The position numbers and the translations under genes were made by a program. This document shows positions 15,483-21,933 of a DNA stretch of 21,933 nt, one piece after another (positions within the stretch are counted from its first letter, which is position 1; each line of letters begins with the position of its first letter). The stretch is taken from assembly GCA_937926875.1 (NCBI GenBank), contig CALBAX010000063.1, positions 1 through 21,933 on the forward strand, in the 5' to 3' direction. The notes beneath the pieces were generated by a model. The model worked only from the letters and a program-made list of their open reading frames with translations. It was not told where the DNA came from and did not search any database. The DNA is from an uncultured Desulfovibrio sp. (GTDB lineage Bacteria > Desulfobacterota > Desulfovibrionia > Desulfovibrionales > Desulfovibrionaceae).

Positions 15483-16927
15483 CCCAACAGCTCCCGCACC
15501 ACTTCCTGATCACTGTAGTGATGTTTGGTGCCCTGAATGATCTGATAATCCTCATGCCCTTTGCCGGCGATCAGCAGGGCATCATCGGGACCGAGCATCT
15601 CCACGGCCCTGGCCGTGGCCTTGCGACGGTCCACTTCCACGACGACTTCCTTTGCCTCGCGCAGGCCGGGCAACACGTCCTTGAGGATGGCTTCCGGATC
15701 CTCGAAACGGGGATTGTCCGACGTCAGCACGGCCACGTCGGCGTAGCGGGCCACCGCTTCGCCCATGATGGGGCGCTTGGTGCGGTCACGGTTGCCGCCA
15801 CAGCCGAAGACCGTGACGATGCGCTTGAAACCGGCGCCGCGCAGGGCCTTCAGGACATTGACCAGGGCGTCGGGGGTGTGGGCGTAATCCACGAAAACGT
15901 GCAGCTTGCGGGCATTGGGCACCCGCTCCAGACGACCGCACACCCCGTGGAAGTCTTCCAGATGGCGCAGATCGTCCGGCATCAGGCCCAGTTCCAGGGC
16001 CAGGGCCTGCACGGAGAGCAGGTTGGAGGCATTGAAGGCCCCTACCAGCGGCGAACGCAGTTCCCACTGCTGGCCATCCAGATGCATGCGCAGATGGCAG
16101 CCGTCCGTGCCGGCGGACAACAGCTCGCCCCACAGGTGGCGCTGCTGCGGGAGCGCCTTTTGCAGGCCGAAAGACAGGGCCCGCGGGCACAGTTCCAGCA
16201 GGCGGCGGCCCCAGGGGTCATCGCCGTTGATGGCCATGACCTTGTCGGCACGGGGCAGCTCCAGGAACAGGCGGGATTTGGCCCGGAAATAGCTTTCCAT
16301 GTCCTGGTGGAAATCCAGATGGTCCTGGGTCAGGTTGCTGAAGGAGGCCCCGGCAAAAGGCACCCCGCAGACACGCTGCTGTTCCAGGGCGTGGGAAGAG
16401 ACCTCCATGACGGCGATGTCCACCCCGGCCTGCGCCATGGCCGCCAGCATGGCGTGCACGCGCAAGGGATCGGGCGTGGTCAGGGGCGCGGCCTCGCAAT
16501 GGCCGGGCCAGCGGTAGCTTACCGTGCCCAGCACGCCGACCTTGTGTCCGGTAGCCGTGAACAGATGTTCCAGCAGATAGGCACTGGTGGTCTTGCCGTT
16601 GGTGCCGGTGACGCCCAGCACGCGCAGCGGCAGGCTGCCGGTATGCCAGCGGGCCTCGGCCAGACGCCACAGGGCCTCGCGGGGATCGTCATGATGGACC
16701 ACCGTGCAGCCGGCGGCACGGGCGGCCTCGGCTTCGGCCCCTCCGGGCAGGCAGACGATGGTGGACGCACCGGCCTCCACGGCCGGCGGGATGAAACGGG
16801 CGCCGTCAGCATTGACGCCGGGGACGGCCACAAAGATGTCCCCCTTGCCGACTTCACGCGAGTCGGAGCGGATCTCCCCTCCCTCACGGCGCACCTTGTC
16901 GAGCAATTGTTCGAATTCGCGATTCAC
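15473..16927 (-). CDS. murE: UDP-MurNAc-L-Ala-D-Glu--meso-DAP ligase MurE
   Basis: This enzyme adds the third stem-peptide residue. It has 484 residues from the GTG at 16927, chosen because GGAGAGG lies 5 nt upstream; the GTG at 16948 would overlap the end of ftsI and lacks such a site. SDSREVGKGDIFVAVPG lies near the N terminus. The ATP loop GTNGKTT is at 108-114, the lysine of the FRAKSRLF segment near 217 is the one carbamylated in the family, and DYAHTPDA opens the C-terminal domain. The DNPR motif at 404-407 is the known mark of meso-diaminopimelate rather than lysine specificity, so the cell wall is probably of DAP type. The gene starts 2 nt after the ftsI stop. Confidence 0.96.
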   Translation of the reverse strand: MNREFEQLLDKVRREGGEIRSDSREVGKGDIFVAVPGVNADGARFIPPAVEAGASTIVCLPGGAEAEAARAAGCTVVHHDDPREALWRLAEARWHTGSLPLRVLGVTGTNGKTTSAYLLEHLFTATGHKVGVLGTVSYRWPGHCEAAPLTTPDPLRVHAMLAAMAQAGVDIAVMEVSSHALEQQRVCGVPFAGASFSNLTQDHLDFHQDMESYFRAKSRLFLELPRADKVMAINGDDPWGRRLLELCPRALSFGLQKALPQQRHLWGELLSAGTDGCHLRMHLDGQQWELRSPLVGAFNASNLLSVQALALELGLMPDDLRHLEDFHGVCGRLERVPNARKLHVFVDYAHTPDALVNVLKALRGAGFKRIVTVFGCGGNRDRTKRPIMGEAVARYADVAVLTSDNPRFEDPEAILKDVLPGLREAKEVVVEVDRRKATARAVEMLGPDDALLIAGKGHEDYQIIQGTKHHYSDQEVVRELLGCA

Positions 16928-16929
16928 GG

Positions 16930-19062
16930 TTACCTCTCCGAGAGCCACAGAATGTAAGTGACGTTTTCTCCTTCCTTGGGCCAGGCCGTGCCCGGCGGCG
17001 GGCTTTGCCTGACCACGCGCGTGCCGCTCCCCTTGAGTTCCGGCACGATCCCGGCGCGGGCGAAAAGTTCCACGGCGTTGCGCACCGTCTTGCCCTTGAC
17101 GTCGGGGACCCGGCTGGAGGCCTTGGCCAGATGGCCGGGCTGCTGCATGGACGGCGGACGGCTGGTCTGGACGTCTTCCTTGGCCAGGAAGGGCACGTCC
17201 AGCCGCGAAAGCTTGAGGCCGCGCTGACGGCCTTTGTCCTTGTCCGCCTTGTCGTCCTTTTCCGCCTGGCTGGTGGCATCAGGCACGATGGCGCCGCTGT
17301 AGGTGATGGCACGCGAGGCTATCTCGCGGAACACGGGCGCGGCCACCACGCCCCCGTACTGGTTCTTGGTGGGTTCGTCCACCAGCACCACGATCAGATA
17401 ACGGGGATTGTCGGCGGGCAAAAACCCCACGAAGGAAGCCAGACGCTTGGCGCCATAGGAGCCCGCCTTGTGGTCGGCCTTCTGGGCGGTGCCGGTCTTG
17501 CCGGCCACTTCCACCCCTTCGATGCGGGCCCGTTTGCCGGTGCCGTCCTTTTCTTCCACCACATCGCGCATCATGCCCATGACCTCACGGCAGACACGCT
17601 CCGAAAAGATGCGTTCGTAACGCTGTTCCACGTTGACCTGCTCGCGCAGCAGGCGCAGCGGCTTGTAGACACCATTGTTGAGCAGGGTCAAGTAGCCCTG
17701 CGCCATCTGCAGGGCCGTGACGGACACGCTCTGCCCGAAGGACGCGGACATGAGGTCGGCCTCGCTCCAGGAGCGGGGCTGGCGCAGGATGCCCCGACTG
17801 TCGGCCACGGGCACGCAGGTGCTCTCGCCAAAGCCGAGGGCGCGCAGATACTTGTAGAGCGTGGGCGAGCCCAGCTCCAGGCCGATCTTGGCCATGCCTA
17901 TGTTGGAGGAATAGCGCAGGACCTTGTGCGCGGGCAGCACGCCCTGCCGCGATGTGTCGCGGATGGTCACCTTCTTGATCTCCCACTTGCCGTTCTCGCA
18001 GTCGATGGCCGTATTGCGGTTGATCTTGCGTTCCTGCAGGGCCGAGGCCATGACGAAGGGCTTGAAGGTGGAACCGGGTTCCAGGGCGTCGGAGGCCAGC
18101 CGGTTACGATAGATCATGGGGCTGGACTGGCGGTAGGTATTGGGGTTGAAGAAGGGATACTGCGCCCAGGCCAGGATGTCGCCACTGGGCACGTCCACCA
18201 CCAGTGCCCCGCTCCAGCGGGCGTCGAAATCCCGGGCGGCACGGGCCACGGCCTCTTCGGCGATGAATTGCAGCTGCACGTCCAGCGTCAGCATCAGGTC
18301 CTCGCCCCGGAGCTCGTCCTTGCCTTCCTCATGCAGGTAGAAACGGCGCCCCATGGCGTCGCGCTGCACCACCATGCGCGTGGGCGTGCCCGCGAGACGG
18401 TCGTCCAGCGAGCGTTCCAGCCCTTCCAGACCTTTGTCGTCCACCCCCACGAAGCCGAGCAGCTGCCCGGCCAGATGCTTGAAGGGGTAGACGCGGTCGT
18501 ATTCCTTGGAAAGGCCGATGCCGGGCAGGCCCGCCTTGCGCACGGCCTCGGCGGTGTAATCGTCCACCTTGCGGCGCACCCAGACGAAACGGCGCTTGGT
18601 CTTGGAAAGCTCGTCATAGAGCTTTTGCGGTTCGATACCGAGGATGGGCCCCAGCGTGTTGGCCATGGTCAGGAAATCCTGGATCTCCTGCGGACGGGCA
18701 TAGACGGAGCGGGCCTCCACGCTGCGGGCCAGCACCTGCCCGTTACGGTCCATGATCATGCCGCGCTTGCCGGTGACCAGCTCCGTAGCCATATGCTGGC
18801 GGCGGGCCTTGTCGGCCAGGCGCGGCCCCTCGATCATCTGCAGATACCAGGCACGGCCCCACAGGCCCAGCCACAGGACGCAGAAGATGGCCACGACCGC
18901 GGTGATGCGGGCCTTGCCCCAGTCCACCCTGTCGACCCAGCTCAAGCCCCTGTTCTTGGGCGCAACAGAAACACGCCGAGCCCCGCCGCTGCGTGCAGTA
19001 CGCGATGCGGCACGGCTCGGACGACGTTTCTTGTCTCCGGCATCGGATGAGAATCTGAACAT
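16930..19062 (-). CDS. ftsI: Septal transpeptidase FtsI (PBP3-like) with C-terminal PASTA domain
   Basis: A class B penicillin-binding protein of 710 residues that crosslinks septal peptidoglycan in the periplasm together with FtsW. A basic cytoplasmic tail (1-50) and one membrane segment (about 51-72) precede the dimerisation domain (about 90-250) and the transpeptidase domain. The active-site motifs are complete: STFK at 331-334 (nucleophile Ser331), SSN at 385-387 and KTG at 522-524. After the catalytic domain comes a charged Lys/Asp-rich linker (about 597-650) and one PASTA repeat (652-707, VPDVKGKT...VVRQSPPPG...). E. coli FtsI has 588 residues and no PASTA domain. The ATG at 19062 follows the ftsL stop by 27 nt and has only a G-rich stretch as ribosome site. 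Confidence 0.95.
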   Translation of the reverse strand: MFRFSSDAGDKKRRPSRAASRTARSGGARRVSVAPKNRGLSWVDRVDWGKARITAVVAIFCVLWLGLWGRAWYLQMIEGPRLADKARRQHMATELVTGKRGMIMDRNGQVLARSVEARSVYARPQEIQDFLTMANTLGPILGIEPQKLYDELSKTKRRFVWVRRKVDDYTAEAVRKAGLPGIGLSKEYDRVYPFKHLAGQLLGFVGVDDKGLEGLERSLDDRLAGTPTRMVVQRDAMGRRFYLHEEGKDELRGEDLMLTLDVQLQFIAEEAVARAARDFDARWSGALVVDVPSGDILAWAQYPFFNPNTYRQSSPMIYRNRLASDALEPGSTFKPFVMASALQERKINRNTAIDCENGKWEIKKVTIRDTSRQGVLPAHKVLRYSSNIGMAKIGLELGSPTLYKYLRALGFGESTCVPVADSRGILRQPRSWSEADLMSASFGQSVSVTALQMAQGYLTLLNNGVYKPLRLLREQVNVEQRYERIFSERVCREVMGMMRDVVEEKDGTGKRARIEGVEVAGKTGTAQKADHKAGSYGAKRLASFVGFLPADNPRYLIVVLVDEPTKNQYGGVVAAPVFREIASRAITYSGAIVPDATSQAEKDDKADKDKGRQRGLKLSRLDVPFLAKEDVQTSRPPSMQQPGHLAKASSRVPDVKGKTVRNAVELFARAGIVPELKGSGTRVVRQSPPPGTAWPKEGENVTYILWLSER
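16933..16939 (-). promoter_or_regulatory. Ribosome binding site that sets the murE start
   Basis: GGAGAGG on the minus strand, within the last codons of ftsI, 5 nt before the GTG at 16927. It decides between two in-frame GTG codons. Confidence 0.7.
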
Positions 19063-19089
19063 GCGTCCCCCGCTTGTGATGCTTGCCGG

Positions 19090-19410
19090 CTAGTGCGCTT
19101 CCATACGCCGGACCTGCCCCGGCTTCGGCTCTTTCATGCCGATCTCCTCCGCCTTGCGGCGCAGCTCATACGGGGAAAGAAGACGCTCCCGCTCCACTTC
19201 CAGCTTGGCGCGCAGGGCCTTGCGTTCCTGCAGCTTGTTCTGGGCAATATTGATGAAATAGGTGGTATCAATGCGCTCGATATTGCTCCAGACCAGGATC
19301 AGGCACATGGTCATGCAGGCCAGCAACCCCAGCGCCAGCAGGAGCAGCCAGCTCTTGGTCTGGACTTTGCCCTGCCCGCGGAACGGCAGCCCGACCGACA
19401 GCTTCTTCAT
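19090..19410 (-). CDS. ftsL: Cell division protein FtsL
   Basis: A small bitopic membrane protein of 106 residues. A short basic cytoplasmic part (1-19), one membrane segment (about 20-41) and a heptad-like helix (about 45-78, LQERKALRAKLEVERERL) are followed by the typical end RRKAEEIGMKEPKPGQV. FtsL pairs with an FtsB/DivIC-type partner through the coiled coil, binds FtsQ and helps activate FtsW/FtsI. No FtsB gene is seen in the window. The ATG overlaps the rsmH stop by four bases (ATGA). The family is poorly conserved, so the name rests on topology, size and position between rsmH and ftsI. Confidence 0.88.
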   Translation of the reverse strand: MKKLSVGLPFRGQGKVQTKSWLLLLALGLLACMTMCLILVWSNIERIDTTYFINIAQNKLQERKALRAKLEVERERLLSPYELRRKAEEIGMKEPKPGQVRRMEAH

Positions 19411-20411
19411 GAAACGGCCTCGGCTATTTTCTCCACGGCACGCAGTTTGGCGCTGCTGGCACGCGGATTGATAGCCAGCTCGTCATCGCCGGCCTGCACG
19501 GGCTTCTTGTACAGGATCTCGACTTCCGGCACATGATGGCACACGCACACAGGCACATGCCGGGGGCAACGGCAACCCTCGGCCCAGTAGCGCATGGTCT
19601 GCTTGACCATGCGGTCTTCCAGGGAGTGGAAGGAAATGACCGCCAGACGGCCCCCCAGGGACAGACGGCCCAGGATGGCATCCAGGAAGCGGCGCAGTTC
19701 GCCCAGCTCGTCGTTGACGGCCATGCGCAGGGCCTGGAAAGTGCGCGTGGCAGGATGGCGGCGGGCCTTGGCGCGCCACGCGGGCGGATAGGCCTTCTCC
19801 ACCAGGGCCGCCAGCTGGGCGGTGGTATCAATGGGGCTTTTCTGGCGGGCATCCACGATGGCCCGGGCTATGCGCCCGGCCTGCGGCTCCTCGCCCAGAG
19901 TGGCGATGCACTCCTTGAGACGGTCGAAACTCTCGCGATTGACCCAGTGCCAGGCCGAAGGGGCGCCGGAATGCTGGTCCATGCGCATGTCCAGGGGCCC
20001 GTCCCCGTAAAAGCTGAAACCACGCTCCGCCTCGTCCAGCTGCAAGGAGGAGACGCCGATATCCAGCAGCACGGCATCGACCTTGTCCCAGCCCAGGTCG
20101 TCGAGGGCTTCCTCGAACTGGCTGTAGCGGCAATGGTAGGTGTGGACGCGCCCGGCAAAAGGCTCCAGCCGGCGCCGGGCCAGCTCCAGGGCTTCTTCGT
20201 CCCTGTCCAGGGCGCACAGTTCCGCCATGGGGGCCGCCCGCAACAGGGCGCAGCTGTGCCCGGCCATGCCGAGCGTGCCGTCCAGGATGCGCACGGGGCG
20301 ATCCCTTCCGGCATCCAGCACGGGCTGCAGGGCCGCAAGGGTTTCCTTCATCAGGACAGGGATATGCAGATCAGCCGCATTCCGTTCCTGTCCCTGCTGC
20401 TGCATGGTCAT
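19407..20411 (-). CDS. rsmH: 16S rRNA (cytosine-1402-N4)-methyltransferase RsmH (MraW)
   Basis: This SAM-dependent enzyme methylates N4 of C1402 in the 30S decoding site. It has 334 residues. HIPVL is at 16-20, the SAM loop DGTLGMAGHS at 44-53, DIGVSSLQLD at 117-126, GFSF...PLDMRMD at 131-145 and SFHSLEDRMVK at 260-270. Four cysteines (280, 282, 289, 291) in the segment after it match the cysteine-rich loop common in RsmH. The ATG at 20411 has GAGG 5 nt upstream; a second ATG two codons later is less well placed. It follows mraZ by 8 nt, the invariant mraZ-rsmH pair. Confidence 0.97.
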   Translation of the reverse strand: MTMQQQGQERNAADLHIPVLMKETLAALQPVLDAGRDRPVRILDGTLGMAGHSCALLRAAPMAELCALDRDEEALELARRRLEPFAGRVHTYHCRYSQFEEALDDLGWDKVDAVLLDIGVSSLQLDEAERGFSFYGDGPLDMRMDQHSGAPSAWHWVNRESFDRLKECIATLGEEPQAGRIARAIVDARQKSPIDTTAQLAALVEKAYPPAWRAKARRHPATRTFQALRMAVNDELGELRRFLDAILGRLSLGGRLAVISFHSLEDRMVKQTMRYWAEGCRCPRHVPVCVCHHVPEVEILYKKPVQAGDDELAINPRASSAKLRAVEKIAEAVS

Positions 20412-20419
20412 GCTTACCT

Positions 20420-20866
20420 CTAAAGAGCTATATCAAGATGACAGGCCGCCACTTCATCGCTGACGTCTTCCACCAGCAGGGCATCGAAGCGGGCCTGATC
20501 CCAGATCTCGAACTTGTCCGCCATGCCCACCAGCACCACGTCCTTTTCCAGACCGGCGGCACGCATCAGGGACTGAGGGATACGTATGCGGCCCTGCGCA
20601 TCGGGGACCATCCGCTGCGCAAGACCGAGCAATTTCGTTTTGACGTGGGAAAGCTTCATGGAAGGGAGGGGGACGCTGTTCAACTTTTCGACGATGGTTT
20701 CCCAATCCGCGGGCATGTAGGCCTTGAGGCCTCCGTACAGGCCTATGGTCAGCCAGAAGGAGCCATCCCCGGCGTCCATCAGGGCATCCCTGTACTCTGG
20801 CGGCAGCAGCAGACGGCCCTTGGCGTCAAGATTGCGATATGAGCTCTGGATAAACAGATTTGCCAC
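20420..20866 (-). CDS. mraZ: Transcriptional regulator MraZ
   Basis: A DNA-binding protein of the AbrB/SpoVT fold with two tandem copies of the swapped-hairpin domain; it represses its own dcw operon in species studied. Both signature DxxGR motifs are present: DAKGR at 14-18 and DAQGR at 89-93 (numbered from the chosen start). The GTG at 20866 (148 residues) is preferred over the GTG at 20878 (152 residues): AGGTGG lies 8 nt upstream, and the distance to the first motif is closer to that in other MraZ proteins. Both GTG codons are part of the GTGG repeat array that is the likely MraZ operator. It is the first gene of the cluster. Confidence 0.93.
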   Translation of the reverse strand: MANLFIQSSYRNLDAKGRLLLPPEYRDALMDAGDGSFWLTIGLYGGLKAYMPADWETIVEKLNSVPLPSMKLSHVKTKLLGLAQRMVPDAQGRIRIPQSLMRAAGLEKDVVLVGMADKFEIWDQARFDALLVEDVSDEVAACHLDIAL

Positions 20867-20919
20867 CGATCCTACCACCTGTCGCCACTATTTACCACGT
20901 TTTCCCACTTATGCCCTAC
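20863..20919 (-). promoter_or_regulatory. MraZ operator: GTGG repeat array
   Basis: On the minus strand GTGG begins at 20908 (GTGGG), 20898 (GTGGT), 20888 (GTGGC) and 20878 (GTGGT), exactly 10 bp apart. A further copy at 20866 (12 bp on) is the mraZ start codon, and a degenerate GTAGGG lies at 20919. MraZ is known in E. coli and other bacteria to bind short TGGG/GTGG-like direct repeats about one helical turn apart upstream of mraZ. The array runs from the -10 box through the leader to the start codon. Confidence 0.8.
20875..20880 (-). promoter_or_regulatory. Ribosome binding site for mraZ, inside the operator
   Basis: AGGTGG on the minus strand, 8 nt before the GTG at 20866. The same bases form one of the GTGG repeats, so the operator and translation signals overlap. 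Confidence 0.5.
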
Positions 20920-20937
20920 CCTTTCCCCAGCTGTCAA
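20908..20937 (-). promoter_or_regulatory. Main promoter of the dcw cluster
   Basis: A perfect -35 box TTGACA (minus strand, 20937-20932) is followed after 18 nt by CATAAG (20913-20908, 4 of 6 to TATAAT). The predicted transcript start is near 20901, giving a leader of about 35 nt to the GTG at 20866. The first GTGG repeat touches the -10 box, so MraZ bound there would block polymerase. Confidence 0.7.
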
Positions 20938-20962
20938 GGGAACATGATGGGACGATGACAAT

Positions 20963-20991
20963 CTTATGATATTGTTTATAAATTATCTCAA
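20963..20991 (-). promoter_or_regulatory. Possible second, upstream dcw promoter in AT-rich DNA
   Basis: TTGAGA (minus strand, 20991-20986) and CATAAG (20968-20963) are 17 nt apart. They lie in a 40-nt stretch (20961-21000) of only 20% GC in an otherwise GC-rich window. Such AT-rich DNA gives chance promoter matches, so this is tentative; the stretch may instead serve as an UP element or regulator site. Confidence 0.3.
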
Positions 20992-21048
20992 TGAGTTACA
21001 TATTGACAACAGGGGGGCTTCCCTGTCTGCTTCCGTCGTTCCTGCCGC

Positions 21049-21077
21049 TTGACAACCTGCTGGAAAGCCCGGATAGT
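21049..21077 (+). promoter_or_regulatory. pyk promoter
   Basis: A perfect TTGACA (21049-21054) and GATAGT (21072-21077, 4 of 6) stand 17 nt apart. The predicted start is near 21084, leaving a leader of about 60 nt. A second TTGACA at 21003-21008 has no matching -10 box. Confidence 0.65.
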
Positions 21078-21088
21078 TTTTTCTGGAC

Positions 21089-21100
21089 ATACAGCTGTAT
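21089..21100. promoter_or_regulatory. 12-bp palindrome at the start of the pyk leader
   Basis: ATACAGCTGTAT is a perfect palindrome a few bases after the predicted pyk transcript start. Its position fits a repressor operator, but I do not recognise the regulator. Confidence 0.45.
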
Positions 21101-21107
21101 AGCGAAA

Positions 21108-21127
21108 GTCCGTGCTCCCCCACGGAC
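21108..21127 (+). promoter_or_regulatory. Hairpin just before the pyk ribosome binding site
   Basis: GTCCGTG (21108-21114) and CACGGAC (21121-21127) form a perfect 7-bp stem with a 6-nt loop (CTCCCC), ending 4 nt before the AAGGA at 21132-21136. It may tune mRNA stability or translation. No known riboswitch is recognised. Confidence 0.4.
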
Positions 21128-21145
21128 ATGAAAGGAATCAAAGAT

Positions 21146-21933
21146 ATGAGAACCAAAATCGTCGCCACCATCGGCCCGGCTTCCAACTCCAAGGAAAAAC
21201 TGCGTCAGCTCGTCGAAGCGGGCGTCAGCGTCTTCCGCCTGAACTTCTCCCACGGTTCGGCCTCGGATTTCGTCCGTATCATCAACGACATCCGTGAAGT
21301 GGAAAAGGAGCTGGACAAACCCATCACCATCATGCAGGACCTGTCCGGTCCCAAGATCCGCCTGGGCGTCGTGCAGGAAAAGACCATCCAGGTCACCAAG
21401 GGCATGCAGCTGCTGCTGGGCCTTTCCGACCAGCGCACGAACGAGCTTCCCTTCCTGCCCTTCGACCACCCCGAGATCCTGGAGACCCTGGAGCCCGGCG
21501 ACCGCATGGTGCTGGCCGATGGCGGCCTGCAATTCACCGTGCAGCAGAACCGGCCCGACGGTCTGGTGCTGCTGGAGGCCAACAACAGCGGCCTCGTGAC
21601 CTCGCGCAAGGGCCTGGCCCTGCCCGGCAAGGCCACCAAGGTGCGCGCCCTGACCGACAAGGACAAAAAGGACCTGAGCGACGGCCTGGCCCTGGGCGTG
21701 GATGCCGTGGCCATCTCCTATGTGCAGACAGCGGACGACGTGCGCGAGGCAAAGCAGCTCATCGCCTCCTCGGGCCGTCGCGTGCCGGTGGTGGTCAAGC
21801 TGGAGCGCCAGAGCGCCGTGGACAACCTGGACGAGATCCTGAAAGAGACCGATGTCATCATGGTGGCCCGCGGCGACCTGGGGGTGGAATGCCCCCTGCC
21901 CCTGCTGCCCGCCCTGCAAAAGCGCATCATCCG
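21146..21933 (+). CDS. pyk: Pyruvate kinase (3' end outside window)
   Basis: This enzyme turns phosphoenolpyruvate and ADP into pyruvate and ATP, the last step of glycolysis. The ATG at 21146 follows AAGGA (21132-21136) at 9 nt. The frame is open to the window end, giving 262 residues of an expected 470 or so. Visible motifs are MRTKIVATIGPAS at the N terminus, NFSHG (33-37) of the cation and substrate site, DLSGPKIR (65-72), the B domain (about 72-165), VVVKLE with the catalytic Lys near 218, and ARGDLGVE (241-248), which binds magnesium. SYVQ at 191-194 replaces the more usual SFVR. It diverges from mraZ; I recall the same arrangement in Desulfovibrio. No regulatory partner gene is visible. 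Confidence 0.95.
   Translation, partial: MRTKIVATIGPASNSKEKLRQLVEAGVSVFRLNFSHGSASDFVRIINDIREVEKELDKPITIMQDLSGPKIRLGVVQEKTIQVTKGMQLLLGLSDQRTNELPFLPFDHPEILETLEPGDRMVLADGGLQFTVQQNRPDGLVLLEANNSGLVTSRKGLALPGKATKVRALTDKDKKDLSDGLALGVDAVAISYVQTADDVREAKQLIASSGRRVPVVVKLERQSAVDNLDEILKETDVIMVARGDLGVECPLPLLPALQKRII

Noticed and set aside
17005..19050. 681-codon open frame antisense to ftsI
   Set aside because: A shadow of ftsI with the same antisense composition; ftsI has all its catalytic motifs.
21112..21297. Short plus-strand frame at the start of pyk
   Set aside because: Out of frame with pyk, and the pyk frame has the family motifs throughout.

Overview
The window is a GC-rich bacterial chromosome segment (about two thirds G+C by eye) that carries a complete division and cell wall (dcw) cluster on the minus strand. 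The gene set, the cluster order, a pyruvate kinase gene diverging from mraZ, a PASTA-tailed FtsI and a DAP-type MurE all fit a Gram-negative sulfate reducer of the Desulfovibrio group. That assignment is inference from remembered synteny, not a database result. No tRNA, rRNA, CRISPR array, insertion sequence or phage gene is visible.

Left flank (1-3044, plus strand): the 3' part of a MATE-family exporter, a small secreted LprI-like protein with its own likely promoter, a single-domain cupin, and a short TrmO/TsaA-type tRNA methyltransferase. A convergent gap (3045-3483) follows. It holds a strong bidirectional terminator hairpin and two further inverted repeats beyond the end of ftsZ.

Core (3484-20866, minus strand, transcribed right to left): mraZ, rsmH, ftsL, ftsI, murE, murF, mraY, murD, ftsW, murG, murC, murB, ftsQ, ftsA, ftsZ. 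Most junctions overlap or lie within a few tens of bases, with ATGA or GTGA overlaps at rsmH/ftsL, murD/ftsW and murB/ftsQ. This indicates one long, translationally coupled operon. Four genes (mraZ, murE, murF, ftsQ) most likely start with GTG. The cluster makes UDP-MurNAc-pentapeptide (MurB, C, D, E, F), lipid I and II (MraY, MurG), septal peptidoglycan (FtsW, FtsI) and the divisome scaffold (FtsL, FtsQ, FtsA, FtsZ). RsmH and the regulator MraZ lead it. No ddl gene lies between murB and ftsQ. The largest internal gap is 113 nt, between mraY and murD, and carries a hairpin with a T7 run.

Right flank (20867-21933): an AT-rich divergent control region. On the minus strand a perfect TTGACA -35 box and a CATAAG -10 box are followed by four GTGG repeats at exact 10-bp spacing, the expected form of an MraZ operator. 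On the plus strand another perfect TTGACA box drives pyk (truncated by the window end), whose leader holds a 12-bp palindrome and a hairpin just before the ribosome binding site.

I see no clearly undescribed system. The points most worth a second look are the MraZ operator reaching into the start codon, a duplicated C-terminal peptide motif in FtsZ, the hairpin/T-run between mraY and murD, and the structured pyk leader.
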